The notes under the pieces: model-generated
Databases searched by the model: none
Seen by the model: the letters and a program-made list of their open reading frames with translations, nothing else
Told to the model about the DNA's origin: nothing
Source of the DNA: Trichopria drosophilae
Taxonomy: Eukaryota; Arthropoda; Insecta; Hymenoptera; Diapriidae
Assembly: GCA_030407085.1 (NCBI GenBank)
Contig: CM059582.1
Coordinates: 16,783,501 to 16,847,500 of the forward strand
Direction: 5' to 3'
DNA length: 64,000 nucleotides
Made by a program: the position numbers and the translations under genes
Part shown: piece by piece, positions 24,040 through 35,100 of the stretch
Position numbering within the stretch: the stretch's first letter is position 1
Layout: every line of letters starts with the position of its first letter

Positions 24040-24150
24040 CACATTCTACGCCACTGTGAGGCGCGAAAGGAACTACATGTAGAATCGACGGAACGGAACA
24101 CGGAAACGGGACGTGGAATCGAAAAAGGCGGTAAAATCCCATCCATGAAT
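24040..24150. promoter_or_regulatory. GC-richer patch
   Basis: CpG-containing segment with CACTGTGAGGCGCGAAAGG and repeated CGGAAC/CGGAAAC words; non-coding in all frames. Probably part of the 23-25-kb regulatory-looking cluster. Confidence 0.2.
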
Positions 24151-24329
24151 TCCGCAGTAATTAGGATATGTATGAATTTTATTGCCAAAAATTGTAACTT
24201 TGGAAAATACGCACATTACACAATGTCAGTTGCCGAAACTGCTATCAGGCTACTTCAATATTAACCTAAATTTAACCGGATCGTTTTCCATTCGTTCTTT
24301 ACTTTATATCGACTCTATTGTTGTTAGAA

Positions 24330-24385
24330 AATAACTCCTATTATAGGGAGTAGGTTTTACTCCAAAGAACTAAAATGTAGTCACA
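24330..24385. repeat. GGAGTA..TACTCC dyad
   Basis: GGAGTA, 5 nt, TACTCC forms a perfect hairpin at about 24346-24362. ACTCC/GGAGT words also flank it. Same general design as the window's dyad family. Confidence 0.4.
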
Positions 24386-24639
24386 CCTATCAGCTGAAAA
24401 TTGACTCCATCATGACTGTCATTCAAATTCAATTTCGTAGTTAAATAGGATGTGGTCCAGAAAATCTCTCGCTTGGTTGATTTTCAAAACTTATTAATTT
24501 TCAAAGAAAGTGTTTTTACCAGATTCCCCCCACTCTTTGGATACGCTAAAAGCGATCATTTATTGTCACCATCCTAATATCTTGACGAAATATTAAAAGC
24601 AATTATTCTTTCTCAACTTTTAGCCGTAGTTCCTTGTAA

Positions 24640-24910
24640 TTATTCGGAGAAGATGGAAACAATATGCTTTCACCGAGGATCCCGTAGTCGTATCAAGCTC
24701 GGTTCCATTAACCAAGCCGTAAACAGGTAATCTCGCGTTACCACCGATATGATATCGTCCGTCCAATCAGATAGCGCCGGGCATCGGGATATTAAATTAC
24801 TGTCCCCCAGCGTACACCCGGCTCGCGTGCGCAGCGCCATCGAGGAAATGACGAGAGTGTGTTAATTAAACCTAGCAGCCGGGCGCGAAAGGACGGTCTC
24901 CCAAAATCAA
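24640..24910. promoter_or_regulatory. Strong candidate regulatory block
   Basis: About 260 bp of CpG-containing, high-complexity sequence. It has a CCAAT site (GTCCAATCAGATAGCGCCGG at about 24761-24780), TTAATTAAACC near 24864-24874 and CCGGGCGCGAAAGG. No frame is coding-like. It is the most enhancer- or promoter-like block of the 23-25-kb region. Confidence 0.35.
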
Positions 24911-25470
24911 TTTTCCAACTCTATCTCTCCTCTACAAGACCCTACTCCATTTTTATAACCAACTAAATAAATGTGCCATTCGGAACTCCTCTCGCAAGTC
25001 CTTAATTTTGGAAATTCCGAGAATGGAATCATTTTTTGAAGAATTTAAAAAAATTATGTCAAACATTTTTCAAAAGTGTTGAACAATACAAAAAATCCAT
25101 GAAATCTCACTTTCGAAGTATTCACTTTCATATATAAATTTTGAACTACGGAACCATAAAAGCAGACTACCTGAAAATGTTACGCCCTAATAAAAAAAGG
25201 TCACTTCCATACTCCCAGAAATTCGTAAGACCGAATTTTCTGCACCATTTTGAGAAAATAGTTCATTATACCACTAGTCCGCAAAGTGATGCTTTTGCGC
25301 TCAATTACGATTTAACACTCCGTTTTGACTTTTACGCTCGGAAAAATTCTGTGCAAAATCGAACGTTATGCATTCTAATACTATTTTTTGCACTTTCTAT
25401 TAAAAAATTTATTTATTTCATCCCTATTACACATTCTGACAATATCGTATCTGACACTCTCTAGCACTCG
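24911..25470. repeat. Dyad-family copy with CACTAG boundary
   Basis: CATTATACCACTAGTCCGCA at 25263-25282, then AAGTGATGCTTTTGC, closely matches CATTATGCCACTAGTGCGTA at 38257-38276, then AAGTGGTATTTTTGC. Further TTTTACGCTCGG and GTGCAAAATCGAACG words follow to 25370. The 107-codon plus frame (25141-25464, no ATG until well inside) is an accident of this repeat; the 5' part before about 25190 holds nothing recognised. Confidence 0.5.
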
Positions 25471-26410
25471 ACATATATTTTGACGAAATTGATGAAAATA
25501 GATGAGAAACGATCGATACGAAACGATATTTTTTTTAGAATCTAATTCATTTATATCGCTACTAATACACGATATTTGATTTCACAAGTCTGATTTGTTG
25601 AAATATCAAAACCCAATCTGAAATTTGATCACATATTATTGAAATTCGCGGTCCGCGTGTCGTTGGTATTGACAGATTACGTCAATTTTGTAACACAAGT
25701 CTTAAGTTAATAAAGATGTCACACACTCTCTAAATGTGTACGGGATTAGAAAGCACGTCTTAAATGTCGATATAAATTGAATATTCGAAGAAACTCCAAA
25801 GCAGTAATAGAAGGTGACGTGTGTATATAAACGTGTTTGAACTCCTTACCTAATTACTAGAGCGAGATTTCTGTTTTTGATACTTTATCGATTCAAAGCA
25901 ATAATTATATGGAATATTATATAAGTATTATGAACGAAAAGTGGTTGCTTTATTGCCAATGCGGAGTAAAATGCAGATATATTTATTTTTAAAAAAATTC
26001 ACTTGCGGCATAATGATTCAGAATCGCAGTGTTTCCCTTTGTTTCCATTAATAGGTGGAATGAATAGGCTCAAACTTAGGTCCAAATACTGGAAATTTTA
26101 CTGTTATAGTGGAAAAAGTTAACATTCTGTCTCGTAATTTGTTGACGGATTTGCGAACATTGGAGTAAGTCATGTAATTTCTTGTGGTGATTACTATATC
26201 TAGATGGTATTTTGATCTATACTTGTAAGGAAAAATTGTAAGTTAGCATGTAATGTTGATACCTTTCTTCCGCTAGTCGCAGTCCTGACTGCCCAAGAGA
26301 TGCCGCTGGATGCTTTTCGATCTCGTTATAGAAATGGCAATACCAGGTATTATTTCCTGATATGTACCTATAATTTTATACCATTGATTTTGCATATTAT
26401 ATTAATTCAT
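25471..26410. other. AT-rich non-coding stretch
   Basis: Nothing recognised apart from ordinary AT-rich sequence. Confidence 0.4.
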
Positions 26411-26419
26411 GAATACTTA

Positions 26420-26800
26420 GGGTATTTGTTGTAACATTGCTATCTGCACCAATACAGTACATCTCACGAGCACGTCCTCAGGAGCTCTTCCTGCCCATAC
26501 AGCACAGGCATTGCAAATATGTAACGGTTATGTTGCAGGAATGTAAAAATGTCCGGCTTCATAACCATTATATATCAGTAACGTATTTGGTATGTAACAA
26601 AACATCTTGTGCTGTCTGGGTGATCTCCAAATACTCCTACCATAACGATTTCTATAACATGTTGACGGCGTGACATACATCCTAATGATGTCTTAATCAT
26701 TAAAACGTCAAAAGTGGACACTGGCATGTCTTGAGGACATCTTCAGAACGTACTCAGGAAAATGCGTTATATTGGTAGTGATTAACCTGGCTTTGAAAAT
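26420..26800. repeat. CCTCAGGA / GTAAC dispersed repeat
   Basis: Contains CGTCCTCAGGAGCTCTTCC, ATGTAACGGTTATGTTGCAG, TCTTGAGGACATCTTC and ACTCAGGAAAATGCGTTATA. The last matches CCTCAGGAAAATGCAATATA at about 52516-52535. The plus frame at 26437-26673 starts from TTG and has no domain. Confidence 0.45.
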
Positions 26801-26879
26801 GAAGTTACAATTTCGACAAAAATTAATAGTTGATGACATACAATTGGGAAAGTCGAATTCCTTTATTTCGGGTACATAG

Positions 26880-27545
26880 CGTTACTATTAGCAACACGTA
26901 GCGTTCCACAATGAGCCTTCATTGCTAATATCCACTGCGACCATGGGTAATTTGCCATTGCACGATCATCGGGATCTGATAGATGTACAACTATACATCC
27001 AACGACAATAACGTTGGGCGACACTGAAAGGCTCTGATTCACGAACCAAGGAGAGGAACGGAACGTCTTCGAGACTGGACTCGTTTCTCCCTGGAGTTCC
27101 TAGCCTAGGATTACAATTTCGCGAGTCCGGGAAGGACGAACCCAGTGAAGGAGAAAGAGACGGAGAGAAACCCAGAGAGAGAAGGTAGGTCCAGTAACGT
27201 AACAGAGCGAGCACGGACGAGGGAGAGTAAAATGGCCGCCGGCGAAGGGTAGTTTTGCTTTCAGGGGGGTCTTGCGAGGGTGGCCAACCTGGTGGAGGAA
27301 GGGGGCGAGGAGCTGGATGCTAGCCACAACCCCTTAAGGGTCGAACGAACCCTTGCACCACCACAGTCAGAACCCGACAGCTCGTAGTCTCTTGTGCTGT
27401 TTCCCTCTTCGGGTTCCTCTCTTTCTCTCCTCTCTCTCTGTCTCTCTTGCTCGTTACATCTTCTCGGTCCATAAGGATCGCTTTCTCGATCTCCTCTCCC
27501 TCTCAGGTCGAGACTGTTCGGTCTCTTTCTGACCCTCTCTCATCC
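26880..27545. promoter_or_regulatory. GC-rich promoter-like island, with CT tracts
   Basis: Includes a Pho/YY1-like AAAATGGCCGCC at 27229-27240, a donor-like AAG|GTAGGT at 27183-27189, and CCACCACAGTCAGAACCCG near 27358-27376. CT-rich runs (GAGAG on the minus strand) occupy 27415-27545. The composition and the GAF/Pho-type sites suggest a promoter with a long 5' leader or a Polycomb/Trithorax-type element. The strand of any transcript cannot be fixed. Confidence 0.4.
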
Positions 27546-27599
27546 TCCCTCGGTACGTGTAGCTGAACAACCTTTATATCTACTGCCACTATACCTACC

Positions 27600-28000
27600 G
27601 TCGACCACCCCGAGTACCTTGGAGGCAAAGAGAGAGGGAGAGAGAAAGGCACTGAGAGAAAGAGAGAGAGAGAAGTGCAACGAGCAAGCCAGAAATTCAG
27701 CAACTCCAGAGTTTACCAAGAACGAGAGGAGAAGAAAGAGAGAAAGGGAGCGAGAGGTCCGAATTGATAGAAAGTGAGGGAGGAAGGAAAAGTAAAGAGA
27801 GATCATGCAAGCGAAGTCGTGGATAGGAAGAGAAAGAGAGATACTCGAGTACAAGGAGAAACGAGAAGGAGAAAGTTTATGTGGGATGGAGGAGCAAAGG
27901 GAGGAAGACGTGTTGCTCCTAGGGAGCAAGGGAGAAAGAAAGAGATGGAAGGTGGACTTAGACGAGGGTGGAATTTTAGCATCGGGGCTAGCCTTAAAAT
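27600..28000. repeat. Purine-rich GAGA tract
   Basis: About 350 bp of nearly pure A/G on the plus strand with long (GA)n runs (27629-27672 and 27728-27900). Low complexity leaves several frames open on both strands (minus 27540-28004, plus 27774-28157); these are not genes. It carries dozens of potential GAGA-factor sites. Confidence 0.6.
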
Positions 28001-28150
28001 ACACGCCTCGCGAAATACCAAGCGTGAATTAGTGTCTCTCGGCGTTCTTCGCGGAGAAACACGTATGTCTGGACCGTTTGGAATTTTTACGTCCTGCTGC
28101 TTGCACAAACGCCCCAGTCCTGATGTGTACCTTGGAGCTAAATCTTGGGA
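28000..28150. promoter_or_regulatory. GC-rich 3' edge of the island
   Basis: CpG-containing sequence (ACGCCTCGCGAAATACC, TTCTTCGCGGAGAAACACG) between the purine tract and the tandem array; no convincing exon. Confidence 0.2.
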
Positions 28151-29250
28151 ACTTTAATGTACTTTAATCCGCTGAGGGTTGGAGAGCGTACCCGTTGTAA
28201 CGGTGCCTTGCGTACTTATTTTACCTGTATTTACGGCCTTTGAATACGCGAATTCCAAAAGAGTTCAAAGGAGAACACGAGACCGAACCCTTGAGTGGAC
28301 TGCTTTGGAATTTTATTATACCCCCTCTCGCTTTCAAATCTGAAGGTTTCACGAAGTATTTAAACATTCCTAAAGAGATCACTATGTGTTTAAAAGCAAA
28401 CTATTCTAACACTGACTTTTAGGTCAGGTACAATGATGTTATGATGATCAGTGAGTCGACTCGTCTAGAAAGTTATTATACCATCTCTCTTTCAAATCTG
28501 CTGTTTTCTTGAAAGATCTTAACATTTGTAAGGGTCCATTGCGTGTTCGGCAGCAAAAATGCTGACAGTGACTCTCGGATGAGGTACCATTATTTTGGGT
28601 CCAATGGAGAGAGGACCCGATAGGAATTTTAATATATCCTGTTCCTTTGTAATGTGTTGGTTTCAAGAACCATCCAAACATTGCGAAAGAGTTCACTGTG
28701 ATGATAGCAAGCAAAAAATGCTAGCACTGAATCCTGGGTTAGGTTACGATGGTTTTTTGTGCACCAGAGAGTGGCCTCGTTTGCGCTATTAATGCACCCT
28801 ATCTTTTTTGACTGTCAGTGTCATGAAAAATTTCAACATTCCGAAAGAGTTTTATCATATCGAAAAACGAACAATGTTGATAGTGACTTTGGGAGAAGGG
28901 AAATGATTTAATGTTGATCAGAAACTGGACTTGTTTGGACTAATATTGTATATTCTTGCTTTCAAGTATGACGATTTCAGGAACTACCTAACATTCCGAG
29001 CGAGCTCCCCACCCATTCGATAACAAAAGATTTTGGGAGTGACTTCAAGAGGAGGAAGAAATATTTTATTTTTATCACAGAGGATTGCTGATTTCTATTT
29101 GCTGAAATTCGCATTTGTACAATTGCGCCAAGATTTGGACAACTATTTCCTTTACATGTCAATCCATAATTACATTTGTTACCATGTTTGGAGCTGTGGA
29201 ATGAAAGGATCATATATAAGTGCCATTCGAAAGTTACAAGTAGGAAATAC
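28150..29250. repeat. Old tandem array, about 158-bp unit
   Basis: Six or more diverged copies start near 28150, 28308, 28471, 28625, 28788 and 28942. Spacings are about 158, 163, 154, 163 and 154. A unit begins with an ATTATACC/ATTAATGC-like phrase. It then has CTTTCAAATCTG, AACATTCCGAAAGAGTT and a TGCTGACAGTGACTCTSGG-like phrase, and ends near GAGTGGACTSGTTTGGA. Example pairs are AACATTGCGAAAGAGTTCAC at about 28678 and AACATTCCGAAAGAGTTTTA at about 28836. No coding frame spans it. Confidence 0.6.
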
Positions 29251-30324
29251 TTTATACCCGATTAGTCGTCAGGTTGAGTTTAATGGAATGATTTTGATTT
29301 TATCGATGAATGGATGTATAAGTTGAAAGGAATGTCATAGTTCTCTAGCCACAAATGATTCAAAAGAGATATCATCTGAAGAGACCTCAAGTGGATTAGA
29401 AAAAGCCCCGTCGAGTCTTTCATTGTATTCCATAGTCTTTCAGATTATACTTGACTCCAGTTAAATTCTGGTAGTCCAAATCAAAATGTATCACCTTTTT
29501 CTCAATTTTTAACAATTATGAGAACACTATTTGGAGCTTCATTTAACTACTTCGATGGCAGGATCATATGTGTACATCGTTAGACAACATCTGCAATTTT
29601 CAATTAATTTGGATGGAATTTGGTATACTACATATTTTTATTAGAATTTGGTTACATGCTTTCGAAATAATTATTTTTTTTTGCGTAAACCGCTAAAATT
29701 TAGTACTCGATGGGGTTTGAAGTCGATGATTATGAATATCGGTTAATCGTTATCACGTTATTCGTTAATCAGGGTAATCGTATCCCCTGTGGGAGTGAAG
29801 AGGAGGGGGAAGGTGAGCTTTATTTATGCTAAGCGATAACATTTTTAAAAAAATGGAACCTGTGCTTCGCAATTTCTTAGTCTTGGATCAAATGGCCATA
29901 CCAGTTTTGACACTTTTTATTTTCAAACGGATACTAATAAAGTGGCTAAAGAGGTTCCAGATTATCCGAAAATAACTCACATCAATGCTTGGCAGTTATT
30001 GATATTAATTCTTTATCTATTTACTTAATGTCAAAAACATTTGACAAATTGTGATGACGACAAGAATGACATAGAAATTAATTCTAATCGTATCTTGACA
30101 AATGTTTTCGCATTTGCAATGGTCCACAGATTCTAGTATAGATTATTGTAATACTAATTAGGAAAATCTTTCATGAACGAAATAAATGTCAAAAACAATT
30201 ACAATCCATTAACGTAATAATATTAAAAAATCAGTGACGTAAAATTCATAAAAGGAAATGTTTGTTTAGGGTAATTTCAACTACCATTACGTGTTGTACA
30301 AGTTGAAACGTGCAAGTGAATTAA
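29251..30324. other. AT-rich non-coding stretch
   Basis: No gene recognised; a small purine-rich G patch (GAGGAGGGGGAAGG) lies at 29799-29812. Confidence 0.4.
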
Positions 30325-30648
30325 GTAAGGAAGAGAAATGAAAGTGACAACACAAAAGTAGGAACTGGGGAAGAATTTTTAGGTCACCGACTGCGTGAAC
30401 TCTATAAGTTTATCGTTCAGACAGTGAACCCTGCACCGAGAATAAATTATGGAGAAAAACGACAACGGAAAGTTGCCCGCCGGATGAAACTATACCGAGC
30501 TAATTTGCAATTGGCTCATGATACAATGGAAGTTTTTCAAGAACTTTCATTAAAAGAACGATTATTTTATACCCTGGTTTTAAAAGTGTCAAATTGGACA
30601 CCATCCGTTGTTGTTGCAATTAAGGACATCGTAATTGTTGATTTTTAA
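30325..30648 (+). CDS. Coding-like open frame of 107 codons, unrecognised
   Basis: After a stop at 30322-30324 the frame stays open to TAA at 30646-30648. It encodes a basic, charged, mostly helical-looking peptide with GEEFLGHRLRELYKF, YGEKRQRKVARRMKLYRANL and LAHDTMEVFQELSLKERLFY. It then has a hydrophobic end, VVVAIKDIVIVDF. Codon choice and amino-acid balance are far more protein-like than any other frame in the AT-rich part. There is no upstream ATG; the first in-frame ATG is at 30484, at residue M of ARRMKLYR. It may therefore be an exon, a 5'-truncated transposon or viral-derived fragment, or a pseudogene. I do not recognise the family. No clear acceptor precedes it. Confidence 0.4.
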   Translation, partial: VRKRNESDNTKVGTGEEFLGHRLRELYKFIVQTVNPAPRINYGEKRQRKVARRMKLYRANLQLAHDTMEVFQELSLKERLFYTLVLKVSNWTPSVVVAIKDIVIVDF

Positions 30649-33600
30649 CGACATGTGAAAATCTTATCGGTGCATCCTTTTTTAATTTCACGACAATTTT
30701 TAAATTATTTACTATACGTATATTAATAACGTTTTAGTCAATTACGATTTTAGTCAATAACTATTCATTTTAATGATTGTTATTCAGTTCAGATATTTAG
30801 ACATAATCGATGATAAAGTTACATGCATTAAATGTTTTTAAAATTCCTTTTAATTCTTGGTCGCTATAATTTGTATAAAAGTTTCTCAGTGTAGTCCATC
30901 CAATGGTAAAAATATCTATCGCGAAGAATAAACGATTAATGAATAATAACAGAATAAAAATAACCTATTAAATTGAAATCTAATGAATCGATTAATAAGA
31001 AACCAATTTAATTGTTGTTTCAATTAATAAGCTTTTGCTAAATGTTTTATCAAAGATGCTGCATAATTTAGAAAAAGATCTAAGAATGAATTGTAATTCA
31101 TGTAAAATTAATATGGAGTTAAATCATTAAACTTCTTGTAAAATGCGTCGTAAAGGTAATGAAAAATATATTATTTAAAACCTGTTCCAAAAGTATCGAA
31201 ATGTTCACGAAATTGTAGTAATTAAATAACATCTTATAAATAATTAGCTTCATAAATCAGCACAAACCTTTTACTTCTACATTATGGCGACTGCATATTG
31301 ATGACTATATCATAGTAAATATTTAATAATAATATTTCTGGTTCTTTGTGAAGTATTATCTATTAAATAAACGTTAATAAAATTTAATAAAAAAGATAAT
31401 AGTAAAATTCTTAAAATTAAAAATACATTTCGTTATTTAATCCTGCATTTAAGATCGATGGTAAATCGTATATTTTCGAAAAATTCCGAGAAAAACAGTT
31501 ATTTTTCATGCGACCTCTGGCGGTATCCTTCGTTACTGCTAATGAACGTTATTTCTTTAAGAAGCGATTAATGTCTATTAATATGTCAGAAATACCAAAC
31601 TTTGAAATATAGATACATGAAATAGTCATATTAAAAATCGAGTATTCTACCTGCCAATAAACTTTTTTCTGCATTTTACCTCAATTACCATAAGTAGATA
31701 TTGCAGATTATAAAACCTGATGTATCTAATTATTAATTTCAAATTTACTTAATTTGTTTCAGATATTTTGATTGACTGCAGAAAAAGTATTCATATTACT
31801 AACTGATCTGCTTGATCTATCTAAATAAACTAACTCCTGATCAAATTTTTATGGTAGTATTAGGAATTATTTACATAAGAACGGATATGCGTAAAATATT
31901 GCAGCGAAGAGAATAATGAATCATTAAAGTATTATTAAATTAAAAAATGTTGAAGGAAAAAGAAGATACATTCTACTTCTAATTAAAAAATAATCTTTTA
32001 AATTCAATTGCATTCAATTACATACTTTAGTAAGTCGTGCTTTGAATTTTATATCTAACTAGTAATGGGATAACTTGAGTGATCCATAGAATATCTAATA
32101 GCGAAAAGCTAGTAAAAGTATCTTGAAAAACAGAAGAGAATCGCCACAAGGTACTCGAAAAGCCAGTAGTACATCTGCAATGATGATTAAGAATATTCAC
32201 TGCAACAAAAGTAAAACTGATCGTGACGTAATTTGTTAACTTTTAAAAATTATGCATACTATTATTTTTATTACTTTAATTAACCGGTTTATGGGCATTT
32301 TTCATAAATTAATGGGTTTTTAATTAACAATAAAATAATGTTATTTTTTAATTATTGAAAAAAAAATCTCGAAAAGTTTATTTAACTCTATTTTTGGTAA
32401 TGTAACAAATTTCACTTTTCTCTTTGTTGGACATTTTTTTTTGTCCTCGTTTTATAAATTTTTAAAGAGAGAAACCCCCCGTTATTATATAGTGATGTGA
32501 ATAATTAAATTGAAAGTTGGATACACTATATAGTACTTGTAGACTTATGTTAATAACTATTTATATTCTCCATTTCTTTCGATAGTTAATTGCGTTTACG
32601 TTGGCATTTTGAACAACGCTTATTTATTTGCTTACCTTTGTTTACATTTTTATATGTCCTCTCTTACCAAGCACTTATTCATTAGTTAATATTTAATAAA
32701 TGCGGAAAATAAATTTTATTTTTAAAGTTGACTAGTTGAGAACTAAACATTTATTATTCCAGTTTCATCTTTGTTCACCATAACACGATTTACCCTACAT
32801 TACGAATCCAAATTGACCATGGGCCATATTTTTTCTACTGTTTTTTTTTTACGATTTTCGTTGTGTATAAAATTGGAGATCTATCTATATATAATTCCAG
32901 ATAGAATGCATTATTATTAAGCTTTTTTTAGTAAAATTTCTAGATAACCGAAAGTACCAACAAAATATTTCTGAAACTTTACATCAACTTTCTACCTACA
33001 ATAGAGGTTTTTTCTTTTTTCAAACTGTAAACAATTTCTAAACACCTTAAGCACACAAACCATTTTAAATTCTCTTTAATGGAATGCTCACTTATTATAA
33101 ATCAATTAAATGTAAACGAACAAAGCTGTGATCTTGTCTGTTATCTTAAGTTTACCATTTGTCCGAATAATAAGAATAAATTGATTTTAGTAATAATATA
33201 TAATAAATAATCTGACGCGACTAACTTAAATTTCTTTAAATTATTTAATAACCTGACTTTATAACAACAAATTTGATACAATGTATGAAGCGATTAAATT
33301 AATTAAAATATAATAATCGAAGTGTATAATTTACAATATGGAGGACCTAATAAAAATTAGTTCCTACCATCAACGATCTAATTTTGTTATCCTCCACATT
33401 TCGGACGGTTTCGGACCTTTTTCAGGAGGTAGCCTAATTAGTCGAGGTAAGCTAATGACCTGATCTTATTTGATTACCTGGTTTTATATTTCCTCTTTAT
33501 TAAATGCTGTACTTTTATGAAAATCAAGGTCAAAGTTACTGCAAGTAATATTAATTTTCCTATATCACACATATTTGATCTCTTTGGTATTAATAATTTG

Positions 33601-33655
33601 CATTTGATACTTTAAATTATTAATTAATAATTAAATAATATTTTATAATTAAAAT
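30649..33655. other. Very AT-rich non-coding stretch
   Basis: About 3 kb with almost no GC-rich patches and no open frame of interest. A short CG-containing phrase CACATTTCGGACGGTTTCGG occurs at about 33396-33415. Confidence 0.5.
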
Positions 33656-33659
33656 AGTC

Positions 33660-34560
33660 TCATTTCAAATTCATCAAGATGAAATACATCTCCTTGGTTT
33701 CTTGGAGTGAAAATCCACTGTTTATAGAGTGAAAATTAAGTCACTCTAATGAAAGAGTGAATTGGTACTTTTTAAGAGTGAATTGAAACTTTAAGAAATT
33801 TAGAGAGTAGATTTAGACACTCTTATGAATGATTACATTTTTAATTTAAACTCGTTCACTCTTTGTTGAGTTAAATCTCAGTCCTCAAACAAGTGAAGTC
33901 TTACATTTATATGAATTCTTATGCGATATGTCCTACAATCTCTAATCTGTTGAAGTGAGCATTTCACTATTATAAAGAGTCACGGAGAACACTTTTAGAG
34001 TAAAAGTAGTGAAATTCGAATCTAATAAGACTTGAAATGTTCCCTTCTGTGTTAGGAGTGAATGTATAAGTATTGGCGAGACGCAAGTAGCTTAGTCGCC
34101 GCTAGGAGCGTTAGCGACTCTCGGAGGTCCTATTTTGCTCTCGTTATGGAAACGCATTTCTATTTTGTATAGTAGACAACATAAAGGAACGTTTTGGCAG
34201 TACATATATTATTTATTAACCTGATATATGACACTCATAAATTGCATCTAAAATTCATTTAGCATTTTGCAGTTTTTTATTAGAATAGAAAATGACATTT
34301 ATATTTTCGACAATGTTACGAATTTGAATTAATTGTTTCTTTTAGTAGTAAAATAAAAGTCTCAAATACACGCAATATATTAGAGTGATGTTTGTCACTC
34401 TTAAACTGAAGTGAAATGTGATTCCTTGTAAAAGTAAATATTCACTCAAATTAAACTCAGTTGCTTGGAGTAAAAATTCACTCAATTAGAATGACTCGAA
34501 TGAATTTATATTATCATTCTAAATAATGTCATAAAACATTTTAATCGTTTTCGAGAGGGA
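33660..34560. repeat. GAGTGAA/TTCACTC dyad-rich block
   Basis: More than a dozen GAGTGAA, TCACTC, AGTGAAAT and close variants occur in both orientations. Examples are GAGTGAAAATTAAGTCACTC (33730-33749), AAAGAGTGAATTGG, AAGAGTGAATTGAAAC, TTTGTCACTCTTAAAC and AAATTCACTCAATTAG. Spacing is irregular at about 30-60 bp. It appears to be a decayed array of short dyads, with no coding potential. Confidence 0.5.
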
Positions 34561-35100
34561 TTTCACGCTTTCTTACGAGTGATTTAGTTTTTACTTTACG
34601 GGTTACGTTTAGTAATAATCAAATTAATTTTTCTCTTATTTTTACAATCGACAGTTCGTATCTTTAACAATGTTCGCATTGCTATTTTTACAAAAGAAAA
34701 GTTCATGAATCTTTTACAATCGAAGCAGCAGTAACGGAATACGACAAATCTCATAAAGAATAAGTAGCAAAAATGGAATGCAAATTTCCTAAGGAAATCA
34801 GCGTTGTTTAACTAAACATTGAAACCCTGTCTTGGAATTCAAATCCTTCCATGAAGCCTTGAAAAGTACTTCAAAGTTACCCATGAAAATCTCCAGAATT
34901 CTTCAAAACTTTTCTAACTTCCCTCCGACCATCATTTTCAAACATTTTTTTCAAAATCTATTACATTTTCAACAATTCGAATATTTTCCTTTTAGTGTTT
35001 ACGTGACTTTGAGCGTACTTTTTGCGTCATTTGGACATGTTTCCGTTGTTTCGATAACGATGCAATTCAGGACTACCAGTCGTCGGTTGTGCGAGTCCAG
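34561..35100. other. AT-rich stretch with a long but unconvincing frame
   Basis: A plus frame is open for 134 codons (34832-35233) but begins with TTG, and its amino-acid composition changes abruptly at the GC-rich boundary. No domain is visible. It is treated as a by-product, with low certainty. Confidence 0.3.

Noticed and set aside
27540..28157. Serine/leucine-rich and arginine/glutamate-rich frames of 101-154 codons
   Set aside because: They are translations of a purine-rich GAGA tract open on both strands; low complexity explains them.
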